Positions 1-11,599 of a DNA stretch of 64,000 nucleotides are shown here, piece by piece; position 1 is the first letter of the stretch; each line of letters begins with the position of its first letter. Both the position numbers and the translations under genes were made by a program. Location: NCBI GenBank assembly GCA_018697195.1, contig CM031879.1:25789660-25853659 (forward strand). Reading direction: 5' to 3'. This DNA is from Certhia americana. Taxonomy: Eukaryota; Chordata; Aves; Passeriformes; Certhiidae. The notes under the pieces were generated by a model, which had not been told where the DNA came from, did not search any database, and saw only the letters and a program-made list of their open reading frames with translations.

Positions 1-1359
1 GTGTAAATAAAATAAAGAGTTAGGAAATCTCTTCCATTTCCTATGTATTTCATTGGTTTGACAGAAAGATAAGCTGTTTCCTTTCAATAGCCAGGCATAA
101 TGCGTGCCATTTTTGACTTGTCTTCAATATACAACAAATTTCCTACTGTCAATGAAAACCTCTTCAGACTGCCTAGGACACAAACTTCAGCCACTGAAGA
201 ATGCTTCATTGATCTAAAGTCATGGGTTTAACGGCACAGTTTTTAACATTTGTTTCCTAGCTTTTCTTAATTCATTCTGGGCTTCAAAAATATCTTGACA
301 TGATTGAACCAAATAAACCTATTATTCTAAAATGACAGTCCTGAGTTGCTTAGTTTGAGAGACCAGATATAATATTTAATCATTGAGTACAGTAGCTACT
401 TTTATCAGAAATATTAACAGCCTATGAAGTCATAGAAATGAATATATAGGTTTATTGCAGATAGTAAGCTTGGGATGGAGAAAAAAGCAAGGAACAGTTA
501 TTTTCAAAATATTATTGTACTTTGACTTTCTATCCCCCCACCTGCTCCATCTACAAGCCCACCTTTTCCCCAATGATAAGCAAATTGCTAAACATAACGT
601 TTATATATATCAGCAATGATCTTTTGGGAAGTACAAAACTCTTGCAGAGTCCAAGACTTTTAAAATGTTTAGCTTTGTTCCCTTTTAATTTGACCACATT
701 TTTTTTCAAACCATTTATAAAAATATCATTGTTTCTAGGCAAGCAATGACTTTGATAGGATTTGTATTTATGTAAAACAGAATTCTCCTCTACAGAAGAA
801 ATATTCTGGAGGTTAAAGATTTATTTTGAGTAAGCTTGTCAGTTTGCTTAATTTTGGATTTAAAGACAATAATACAAAGTACATAAGAGCTGCTGTGATT
901 CAAGATTAGGGTGGTACTAAATTTAGATGAAAGTCTTTGAGGAAAAGGAAAACACTAATCAAAAATATTTTGAAATAGTGGCAATGGTGCATATTTTAAA
1001 AATTATTATTTAACATCTCAAATAACAAAGGACTAAGAGGCTGACAAATGTAAGAAATCAAAGAAACATGTAAATGGGAGTATGACTATTAATAAAATGG
1101 GACCATGGTGAAGACTAGGACCCAGAAATGTAATTGAACCTATGACCCCAACAAATCAATATTATTTGAAATACAAAGAATATAACTCAAATAAGTTGCA
1201 CTATACCTAGACCTCTCCTGATACAGTTTTTTATAGTCTCTTGTGAATAAGAGCATTCTTCTGCTCAGCTTCTGGACCTCTAAGTCTGCACTGAAATTAC
1301 ATGTTGGTGTAAGAGCAGAGGGGTATTGGATGAAGGCAAGTATTTTGGGGAAATTGAAT
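1..1359. other. unique AT-rich non-coding stretch
   Basis: I recognise no gene, RNA or repeat family here. Open frames are shorter than 100 codons and have no recognisable domain. One of them is mostly hydrophobic and Lys/Phe/Ile rich, as expected from AT-rich DNA. Confidence 0.6.
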
Positions 1360-1539
1360 TGACTGTACCAGTCATAATCTTGTTTTTTTCCATTATCGTT
1401 TTGCGATTTTTGATATTTCATTGAGACATGCAAAATACTAAGAACTTGTAGCTTCTAGTATGATAAAAATATGGGAGTTCCCATTTTTCTTTTTCTTTTG
1501 GAGTTATTCCACTTACTTATGACTGTACCAGTCATAATC
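1360..1539. repeat. 20-bp exact direct repeat flanking a 140-bp spacer
   Basis: The word TGACTGTACCAGTCATAATC occurs at 1360-1379 and again, identically, at 1520-1539. Each copy contains a 6-bp dyad (TGACTG, three bases, CAGTCA). The spacer begins with a T-rich run (about 1381-1391) and has no recognised content. The layout could be the target-site duplication of a small minus-strand retrocopy whose poly(A) tail reads as the T run, or simply a segmental duplication of a short word. The repeat itself is certain; the explanation is not. Confidence 0.6.
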
Positions 1540-2147
1540 AGTATAAGTCTGTCTACCTTACTTCAGGTAAAGTTTCTTGCCTATTTGCTTGCTTGAATCT
1601 TGCTTTATTCCCTATAAATAATGTCAAATTTGTTTCAGAAAAAGGTAGAAGAAATGTTGCCAAACAATGTCATAGTGTCATTGTTCTCTCAAAATCTAAA
1701 GATTCATTTCTGTTAATATTTTCAAGTAAAATGATGGCCCAAACTGGCATAAATTTGTATACCCAGCTAAATATTTGAATTTTTTTAAAAAAATAATTCA
1801 TTTTGATCAGCAGAAGTACTTGTTTTAAAATTTTAAAAGATTCATTAATGATATACTGAATATAGAGAGTAGTTTTTTGAAGAAAAAAAAAAAAAAAACC
1901 TAATTGAAGAACTGAATTTTTTCCTCAGTAGAATTTCTACTGAGTTATCATATTTCTATGTAATGTTTTGATTTTTATGAATGTGTTCAGATACTTGGCC
2001 TGAAACATTTATAATACATCTTTAAATATTTAGTGTCTTCTTCAAACCTCAGTTCTTCAAATTCTTTAATCAGGCATAAATTTTAGCTATAAAAGAGAGA
2101 AACATCATATTCCCACTGTTGTGAAATAAATTTTAGTTGTGTGATCA
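1540..2147. other. unique AT-rich stretch with a 16-bp poly(A) tract
   Basis: No gene is recognised. An uninterrupted run of 16 A lies at 1883-1898, with no identifiable SINE or processed RNA upstream of it. Confidence 0.55.
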
Positions 2148-2265
2148 CATTTCCCCCTGAAGGACAAAAATCCAGAAGACAAATACAACATTCTCATTAA
2201 TGATCTGGATCTTTATAGGTCTAATCTGTTCATAAATTATCAAATTTTTGTGGGTCAGCTTTTCA
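2148..2265 (+). mobile_element. very degraded CR1-like LINE fragment (reverse transcriptase)
   Basis: At 2184-2210 the plus strand reads YNILINDLD, which resembles the FN-I-FINDLD block of CR1 reverse transcriptases just before the catalytic Asp-Asp motif. About 30 bases upstream, a TTTCCCCCTGAAGG segment sits at the spacing expected for the VPQGS block of CR1. Downstream, a weak LSNFCGSAFQG stands where CR1 has [12 protein letters not shown], so the catalytic pair is gone. Both flanks dissolve into unrecognisable sequence. This is an ancient relic, and chance similarity cannot be excluded over so short a span. Confidence 0.42.
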
Positions 2266-5200
2266 GGGGGTTGGAAGCAATGCACAAGCAAAATTCACAA
2301 GCAGTCACAAGGAGCACTGAGCAGGCTCCCCATCTACAAGGGGGTGGTGGGGAACAGTGAAACTCTCCCAGCATGCTTGGTAGGAAGACACAAGTAGAGT
2401 TTTATCCGCCAGAAAGGAGCAAAAACACTTCCTGTTGAGTTCATTGAGTAAGATGGGGTCTGTGAAGGGTTCCCTGGTTGATCTAATCTGCAGAGCCCTC
2501 ACTTCAAGGAGCTGAAAATAAAAAATACATGGTAAAAATGTTCAGATCATTTGAGTTTTCACCTGTCTGATGTAAAGAGGTTGAAATTTTGGGTGCAGTG
2601 TCACTGCAGGAGGTGTTTTGGATGTTATAGATTATGTCCATGATGAATTTCTTGTAGAAGAATCATTAAAGCTGAATTGAACTTGAAATAAGGATTTTTT
2701 TAGAGTTGTGTATACTTGAGTCTGAAAGGAAATAAATATTCAATATTATAGGTGTCCTACTTTCTAAATAAATTATTGGCAATGAAACTGAACCTGAATG
2801 CTGACTAATTCAAGTGATTCCTGCTCTCTAGAGTATCAGCTAAATATAATTATTATACTTTAAAATTACCTTAACAATTTATTTTCTTTCCCTGGCAATG
2901 CTGTTTGCATCTATATTTATTACATGTAAAAATTTGAACTTGCAGTAATATTATATATTCTTTTATAAATAAACAGTATGCAAAAAAAAAATCTGAATTT
3001 AAAAACAGTTTAAAACACTTAAAGGATATCACTGAGATAGTTAATGCATCAGCTGAATCTGCAGGGGGTAAATTGTCCTTGAAAGACATGAAGACAGTTT
3101 AAAGGGGAATTTATAATCTCTCTCTTGGGTTTGACAATATTAATTTGTCTCAACTATTTCAGAAGTGCCCTGGCCATGGTGACACTTTCCTAGGTGCATT
3201 CTAATAAGGTGATACTGTGTCATTAAATGAGATGGCATTCAGCAGAGAACAGTAACTCAAAAGCAATTGTCATGGAATATAAGGTGATGTGCTACTAATA
3301 AATGAAAATTGCATGTACTTTTTGAGATCAGAATGATTATTCTGCAAACAAACCACAACACTTTGTGTGTAGAGGCAATGCCATTTTTTAACTGATATAT
3401 AGAGCTGTACAGCTTTGTTTTCTCAACTACACTAGTGTTTTTTTACTGTCTATGAATTGCTGAGAGGTCATGTCTGTCATCAGATTTCCAATGTTGTGGC
3501 TGTTTGGTGTTGCTCTTACCTGTAGGCAAGTGTTACCAGAGTGGCTATTATCATGTCCTTAGAATAAATCATTTTAGGAAGCACTGCCATTCTTTTCTAA
3601 TGGTGTGTATCACTTAAATAGATCTAAGCAGCAAGCAGATTCTCTCCTTGGGGTGCTGGAGAAAAATGATTCCTAAGTAGGCTGAGGATTACAGATATTA
3701 AGCAGAAAGATCAAGAAAGTACAACTTATTATCTATCCATATGGTAGAAGGAAAGCAACCACAAGACACACTTTGTATCAAAGTGAAAGGAGAGCTGAGT
3801 AATTTGGTGACAGTCATCCTTTTATTCAGCAAGGAGAGTAGCTGCCACATATTGAGAATAAATTTTCATTTGTTAGCTGCCATAATGCTAATGTTCATAT
3901 CTTCATGTATTAAGGTTTTCTCAAGGCCATTTCTATGGGATTGTTTCAGACCTAAGTTAAGTGACAGCATTTGTTGCACAGAAAATACTTCATTAGAAAA
4001 TAGCCAAGGTGCTGGTTATATAGATTATCCATATATTTTGTTTTAGAAACCCAATAGTGCTTCCATTGGACTGTCTCTGGAACAATGCCTTTCTGGTAAG
4101 ATATTTATATTTGTTAGGCCACTTTTACTCTAGCATAAGATTGACATGTTCAATGGCAGTTATTGTTACTTAGACTGTGGTACTGCAAGGAAAAAGGCAA
4201 TTACTCCCAGGTAGAAGAAAGAAATTTTGGAACCATATTTAAGGCAGTAATTATTTAAAATGTTTTAAACTACTAAAGTAATTCAGAGACAATACTCTCT
4301 TTTCTGATTTTTACATTAGATCAAATTTGCCATGTAGAGGTGCTAAAGAACCCAAAAGCCTTCTTTGTATCACCGAACCAGACCTATCCTATCCTCTCCA
4401 GAAGCTGTGGAGCATCCTGTGTGCTAGATTAGTGATTCCCACCATACAAAGTAGCAGAAAACTTCACATGCACTGTGCTCATAAGGTGTCAAATACTGAC
4501 AAATAAATTCTGATAACCATATATATTTCAATCCATTGTGACCCAAGACATTAAAACTTTTACTTTAGCAGGAAAAGTTGACAACAAACAATGACAGTGA
4601 ATGACAGTAGATTTACTAGAACACTATTAGAATTCATCTATCAATGTCAAGGTGGTTAATTCTGTTTTGGATACAGATTCTAGGTAGCAGTTCATGCAGG
4701 GAATAAAAGAATTTGTATCTCCTATGTAGTTGCAGGAATTTCAGGACACCTGCAGCAGGCAGAGATACAGATGTGGAGTTCACAGATGTGTCCTTACTCC
4801 TCTTGAAAGGAACTAACCAGTATCACCTACTGGTCTCTTCTCTTTCTCTACTTTTGGTCTCTTCAACAGTCACTTCTGTTCAAATGCTCCTACTTGAAAA
4901 CTGCCAGTGAGCTGAATTATGGCAGTACAGTCTGTGAAGAAAGAATTTCTTTTAGGAAATCGAAATCACTTTGGCACTTCTAGGTCAAAAGCCAAGTGTT
5001 ATTTTCTATTGGAAAAGTTATCCGAAGTTCACACACTACTTGCAATATCAGTGTCAGAGACCTCTCACCAAGAAGCCAGATTCACTCCTCACTAACCTGA
5101 ATTTTTGAACAATTTTAGTCTTTGCGGCAAAAGCACAACCTTTTTATGTATAAGGTATGAATAAATTTTAAATGTTGAAGGTAAACGTTATTTTTGTAAA

Positions 5201-5369
5201 TCATTATGTTATAGTAAGTCCTATTTTAGTTTGAATAGCTGAGACTGAATAAAATGCTTCCTTTCAAAATACATTTTGTTTTAATTTTCATATTTTCTTT
5301 CTAGCAGAGACTGCTGTATACCCTTTCAGAAAGTTGTTCCTTCTTTAAAGTCTGAGTGTGTCTTCTAAC
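2266..5369. other. non-coding stretch, nothing recognised
   Basis: A patch at about 2290-2510 is richer in G+C than its surroundings and could continue the worn CR1 just upstream, but I cannot align it. The rest is AT-rich with a short A run near 2982-2990. The open frame at 3741-4046 (101 codons) shows no known motif and is treated as chance. Confidence 0.5.
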
Positions 5370-6499
5370 TTGGTAGGATGCATCCATGGTAAGGGAGTTG
5401 ATGTATATCATTGCTAGGCCACTCTCGATTGTCTTTGAAAGTTCATGGGAGTTGATAGAGGTTCCTGAGGACCTGAGGACTTCTGTCTTGAAAAATGGCA
5501 AGAAAGGACACCTGGGGAACTACAGTGTGGTTAGCCTGACCATGATCCCTTCAAAGCTGATGGGGCAAATAATCCTGGAAGCTATTTCCAAATCTATTTA
5601 AAAGGTTTGACCACCAAGCCACCAAGAGTGACTGCAAACAGCCAGCATGGACTGTTCTTACCAGCCTGATATGTCAGCCACTGCTGATATATTCCAGGGA
5701 CTTATTCCAGGAAAGTACTGACTTACCTCCTCATTATTGACCTGGACAATGAGGTAGACTGCACTCTCAGCAGAAATGATGATACACACTTGGGAGGAAT
5801 GGCTGATACACTCAGTGAATGTTCTTCCATTCAGAGGAGCTTCAGCAGGCTGACAGGGAACTCGTGGAGGTCAACAAAGTAAAATGCCAAGTCCTGCACC
5901 TAAGTAGGAGTATCCTGGTGCTTTAATAGACACAGTATAGGCTAACCAGTTGAAAAGCCACTTTACAGAAAAGATCCTGGAAATCCCTGTAGGCAGCAAG
6001 CTAATCAGAAACCAGCAATGTGACCTTGGAGAAAAGAAGGCAGGTAGTAGGAAGAGTGTCACCAGCTGTTTGAGGGAGGTGACCTTTCCCCTCTACTCGA
6101 CACCAGAAAGACACATCCCAGTAAAAGAGTCATGGACACTGAGTTCAAAGACAATAAGAGGCTTGGAGCATCTGACACACCAGATACAGCAGAGAGAGCT
6201 TGCAGTGTTCAGCCTAAGAAGTGAATGTTCAAGGAGTTCTTACCCATGTATATAAATACCTGATGGGGAACTAAATAAGATGGAGACAAACTCCTCTCTA
6301 TGGTGCCTAGTGAGGCAGCAGGCACAGACTGAAAAAAAAAGGAAATTCCACTTAACCATCAGAAATACCAGCCTCCAGTCTTGGAGATATTCCAAATCCC
6401 ACTGGATACCTTCCTTATCAATCTGCTCTAGCTGTGAGCATAGGAGTTAGACTAAAGGATATCCAGGGTGCCTTCCCACCTCAGCAATTCTATAATTCA
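5370..6499 (+). mobile_element. CR1 LINE, 5'-truncated and internally deleted
   Basis: The relic enters within the N-terminal part of the CR1 reverse transcriptase. An open stretch at 5386-5601 reads ARPLSIVFESSW, then GNYSVVSLT and LEAISKSI, which are landmarks of the CR1 palm and fingers. The catalytic region reappears at 5775-5810 as NDDTHLGGMADT, matching the family's FADDTKLGG block with the first residues changed. A large part of the palm between about 5650 and 5740 is missing. Further on, remnants of the C-terminal region (CNQQCDLG-like, GVFSL-like and LKYL-like segments) are broken by stops and shifts. The 3' end closes with CCTTCCCACCTCAGCAATTC and ATTCTATAATTC at 6487-6498, the decayed form of the avian CR1 tail. 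It cannot encode an active protein. The divergence suggests an older copy than the ones at 21.5 and 39.2 kb. Confidence 0.88.
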
Positions 6500-7329
6500 C
6501 TGATTTGGTCACTTATAATGAGCCATTGTTGCAGACTTGTTTCTCTAATTTACTTGGGCTTAAAGTTTCTACTCTTCAAATTCTACTTTTATATGATAAA
6601 GTCATCCTCATTTTTTTGCAAGAGACATCTGAGTAAAGTTGTTATTTTCCATACAGATAGCTAAATTCAACCTCATTGCATAGCAATGCTGATGCTACTT
6701 CTGTTCTCTTCAGATGAAATAGGTATATATTCACAAAGAGGAAAACATTTGAAAATGAAAAACATGAACAATAAATTTAATTTATTTCTATTTCTAAATT
6801 TATTTCAGCTAATTCATAGTTAGATAAGATGGAATCATATTTATTATAGAATAAAAGTAAAATCAAATATTTTTTGTGGTTGAAAAATTATATATTTATT
6901 TCACCAGTGCACAATGCTGGAACTGGAAGTCATATAGCAACCAGTGAGACACCATTTTTAAAACAAACATGTCATTGCCATTGATTTTTGTGAATTGCAA
7001 AACTGATTTTTGTGAGTAGAAAAAAATTACACCAAATACAAAACACCTTGCCCATTGATATGGTGAGTAACAGAGTGAAAAAAGAAAAAATAAGAGTTTG
7101 GGAAGAAACTGAGCATATTTATCTTTCTCTGATGTGGCTGTTCCCACAGGTTGCTCCTTGTGCAGTCATTTCTGGCTTCAATTATCATGAGCTTTTAGCT
7201 CTGGAATCTCAAGATGTCTATAATGTACATTTTTCACTTGTTCCTAGTAGCTATGAACATCAAACAAGTCTTGAAAATATCCCTAAATAACTATGGGATA
7301 CCTTTATTAGGACCTGAGTCTTTTAATTA
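6500..7329. other. unique AT-rich non-coding stretch
   Basis: Nothing is recognised. Open frames on both strands at 6896-7290 overlap each other and show no domain. Confidence 0.5.
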
Positions 7330-7690
7330 CAGTAGGACTGGGCAAAAGGATGCAAACCAGCTCTAAGCCATCAGCTAGAAGCAGATGTGTTTTTAGGCTG
7401 TAATGAGTCAGCCACAACAATAATGCAGCTGCATGGCTTTTGATTCAGTTCCTGTCAATTGAGATCCTGCACAGCTGCATAGCTGACTCCTACCTGGCCA
7501 TCCAGGTACTTCTTTCTGCAACAGACCAAGTAGAACTAGTGCTCCCTAGGCAAGTACAGGCAGTAAAAGACAAATTATATAGCATACAATTGCTGCACAG
7601 CAGCAATGTCTAGGGAAACAAGATTTCATTGTGTTTGCAAAATCTAGTGAACTTTAATATGGCCCGAAGCACTCACATGGAAACACCAAA
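7330..7690. promoter_or_regulatory. candidate conserved regulatory block (unproven)
   Basis: This stretch is less AT-biased than its surroundings and dense in factor-like words: TGAGTCAGCC at 7404-7413 (AP-1/Maf-like), CAGCTG E-boxes at 7426-7431 and 7472-7477, and the palindrome TCAATTGA at 7455-7462. It contains a perfect hairpin, ATTGCTGC-ACA-GCAGCAAT, at 7589-7607. No repeat family or coding frame explains it. Calling it regulatory is inference from texture alone. Confidence 0.2.
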
Positions 7691-10600
7691 GAGCTGCAGT
7701 AAAATACTGCCATTTATTTTTGTATCTTTCAGATGGTGCCCACCTGCAATATAGCTAGGGTGGGAGATGAAACTCCCTGCAGTAGTTTGTTTATGTCAAG
7801 CAGATCTCCTTCTGTGCCCTGTGGATAGCAGCAGGTGACAAAGGGCAGAGTCTTTGGTCCAGGAGGGTATTGGCTGCATTGTAAGTCAGTTAGAGAAAGA
7901 GTTTGAGCTGATGCATGTTCCCTGTGAGCACAAGTCCCCAAAAAAAGTCAGCAGATCAGCATAAACCTGGCAGATATAGGAAAGGAGGGAAAGGAGCCAG
8001 ATATAGGAAAGAAGCAGCAACAATCCCTTTTCCCACCACAGTAAGATAGAAACCCCAGTAAAATAGTAAACACATTGAGGGGAGAAAGGCAAATTTAGGC
8101 AAATAAGTCACTACATAAGCCTTCCCCAAAATATATGGATTGGCACAAGCCACAGTCAGTGCTGCTCCTAGGAAGTCAGGGTTACAACCGATGGTCAGGC
8201 TCCTCAGAAAGCATGGAAGTGATGGTGCTACAGACACACACATTCAAAAATGAAACGTTAAAAGATTAAAATATCTATACAGAAAGGTAGTATTAAGCTA
8301 GCAAATTAATAATAAAGAAATTTAATATTTAAATTCAAAGATTTGTAACTTTTTATGTGCTTTTTTACAGTTTATCTAAGTATCAATGCTCAGGTGGTTC
8401 ACAGAATTTTTGAATGATCCACACAGTCTGTGTCACATTAGTGCGTTTGTGCTGCAAGAAATTGTTGTGGTTCAAGCTGAAATACATCTTTCCAGAAACT
8501 CTAGAAACCCTCCAGCTTTCACTCTCTTATTGTTGCTAGCCTATTAAACAAAATCATTTTGCTGCTCTTCTGGGAGCACAAAGAAATTGAAAACAATATG
8601 CATGCTTTATTTGGTAAGTAAATTGTCATAAACTATAGCACAGCTCTGAGCACTATGATGAATCAGTAGATAATGGTTTCTGTATTTATTGACAGGATAA
8701 AATAAACTAACATATTCAGCTCTTAATGACCACCTATTTTTGTTAAACTGAGTACAAGTGCCCTGTACATAACATCACATCCAAATAATTATAAACATGC
8801 CTAATTCACAAGTTCTCTGTGAATGCTTGGGGTGACAGCATGCTCTGGGTGCTTATTTGCAGAGCTAGAAGACAAATTTATTTTTAAAAACTCCCATAGC
8901 TCTAAATCTTAAATTTGCTGGTTTGAACTAATGACCTGAGTTATGTGGGAACCCATCTTAATTTTCAGAAAACAAAAAAGAGGTCTGTATTTTGGCTGCT
9001 TTGGGGTGGCAAGGAATATTAACATTTCTGACTTCTGAACGTTCAGCTCTCCTGGGAAAAAAATGAGCGACATTACTGAAGTATGACACTCAATACCAGT
9101 CTATGTTATCTTCAACTTTACCCCAGATGACTGATTGAGAATGGCAAAGAATTCGTGACTCCACAAATAAGTATAAATTACAGAGTAAAAAAAAAAAAAA
9201 AATTCTACTCAGGGACTCTTATCTTTTAGAAAGTGAGTCATGCAAACACCCACTTTCAGTGCACACCCTTTTCTCAGGCATCCTTTTTTCCTTTTCCTTA
9301 AATTGCTTTTCTCTCAAACACCCCTTGACTAGAAGTCATTTTTATTTGGAATGAGGAGAACTGGAAAGAGGAAAAGGACAGACAGTAAGCCAGTTGGGAC
9401 AGGACACCCAGAAATAGGTAGAAAATATTACAGGGTATTTCATCCCTGATGAGAATACTTTATTACTGAAGAAACTATATGGACTGATTCTCTGATAGTA
9501 TACAATATACATGTCTTTATGTTATTATATATGTCATTAAATTAAAAAAAATCTTAAGTAAGACTGTGAAAAAAATTGATGCTTGCTAATCTGACAGCAC
9601 AAAAATCAGTTAAATAATGCCTGTGAAACTGAGCAGCATCATTAGGTACGATGATGAGATACAAGTTTAGACAAGTCTCTCAAAATCCCTTGTTTTTTTA
9701 CAAAGCATTTCCAATCTCTTTAGCATGTAAAACATTCTGCTTCTGCTCTGTTCTCTTTCAGACCACAGAAGCATTTTGATTTTAAAGAGGATAAGTATAA
9801 TTTTTGAAAACTTGAAATCATTTTTCCATCACCAACATACTAGCTTCGTTGAAATTGAAAAAAGCCAACTTGAAAGAACATTGAGATATCATGAGGAATG
9901 TTCTTGGTGTGTTATGTATAGGAAACAAATATTCAAATAAAAGAATGTTCATTTAAGTTCATCACTTATCAGCCTTAAGCAGAAGGTACAATAAAATGGC
10001 ATTTAACACTGTCCATTTTTTCATTGTGTCTAAGGAAAAAATCCCATCAGGGTTTTTTATTAGAGTTAAATTATCTGTAGTGGCTGTCTGTTTAATGGAA
10101 ATCATTATATAGAGAGAGACTATAAGTAACAACATGAGGTGCACAGAGAGAAAAGAGAGTCAGCATAAGAAAATAATATGAGATAGTCATGCCCTCAGAT
10201 GAAGGATCTGTCTGTTCTATTTTCCTGCCTCTGAAGATGCCCTACCTCTGACAGCAAACACCTTGAAAAGAGGTTAAAGAAAAGATAAGCATGCAGTCAC
10301 ACAGGATTTGATAGAGTCACTGTGGTCATGGAAGTGCTGGAAGGCTGGCCAGAGGGTGGTATGGAAGGCTGAAATACATTAGATCACTCTTAATCCCAGC
10401 TGCCTTTTATTTGTGCAGTACTAGTATCCTCAGAATCCTCATTTAACTTTTGCTTGACCCCATAAATATGCAGTTGTACTCTTTAGTGGTTCTAGCAACC
10501 AGTTATTTGGGTTGGTTATTATGCATCTTTGGGTGCCATTTGGGCTCAGGCTAGGTGAGTTTGGCCACCTTCCCTCCCTGATGTTCTAGATCTAAAACTG

Positions 10601-11576
10601 GTAGAACCCTATCAAGAATTCAGATTCCAGAAACACATACTATGAGTGTCCCATTAAGGCACTGCTTTGTAATGAAAAAGTGTGGGTGTTCTAGGCTTGA
10701 AGTTCTGTAGGCAGAGTTTACACAGTAGTTTTATGATTGAAATTTAATTCCATTAAAATGATGTGCAATTGCTTGAAAGCAGAGTAAACAGGAATTCAGA
10801 CTAGATACTGCAAACTTGCAATTTCATAGCATATGGATGTTATTTACTGGATTCTCTCTTTAATTCATTTATAGAAATAAAAGTAAATAAATGTTTATAT
10901 TTTTATTTAAATTTTTTCCTGTGAATATGTGATTTTGTTGGGTCTCATCTTTATTGCCATAACTGACCTCACTGGAACTGAACAGATACTTTTTTAAATG
11001 AGTCTGTCAGCATCATCAGCAGTAATATCCTCAACTGAGATATCCTAAGATGCATGGGTCCTTAACTAAATGTCTTGCCACAAGGGGCTTTCATTAGTAT
11101 TCTGTATTTCAAAGGCCCTTAATGAGGCCTCTGTTGCAGAAGGTGTCCTTAAAATTATATCCTTGACAAACATCTTCTTAATGTTAATTGCATTAGGAGA
11201 CAGTAGTAGAATGGAAAGGAATATAAAATGGCAACAATGAAAATGATGTACTAAAGTATGTTCCAAATCATGTAAAACAATTAACGTTTACTGAGCATTA
11301 ATGACCAACATTGTCTTCAGCCAAGTCATTAGGAATACCATTTTTAATGAAAAAGTGCAGTTTCACCCCTACAGATTCAGTAATGCTATTGAAATATAGG
11401 CATCAAGTTTCTAACTTAGGCACATTTGAACACTTACTGACTACTTTCATTGCATGGTTTAGAAAAGTGTAATTTCTTTCATGCATCAGAACACCTACTT
11501 TCCAAATAATTTTATGTAACAATTTAAACAGAGACATTAGGAAGGGAAAAGTTTTCTATAACCAACAAAACAAGGA
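7691..11576. other. unique non-coding stretch with small simple repeats
   Basis: A short imperfect tandem duplication (period 27) carries CAGATATAGGAAAG at 7971-7984 and 7998-8011. A 16-A run lies at 9187-9202. Otherwise nothing is recognised. Overlapping minus-strand open frames at 7729-8243 have no domain, are Leu/Tyr/Phe rich, and partly arise from the purine-rich tandem segment. Confidence 0.5.
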
Positions 11577-11599
11577 GGGGAGGGTGGTGGTGGTGGAGG
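11577..11599 (+). repeat. short GGT-rich microsatellite
   Basis: A G-rich run contains consecutive GGT units (about 11582-11597) and continues into GGAGGAAGAGAG. It is short and of no evident function. Confidence 0.7.
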
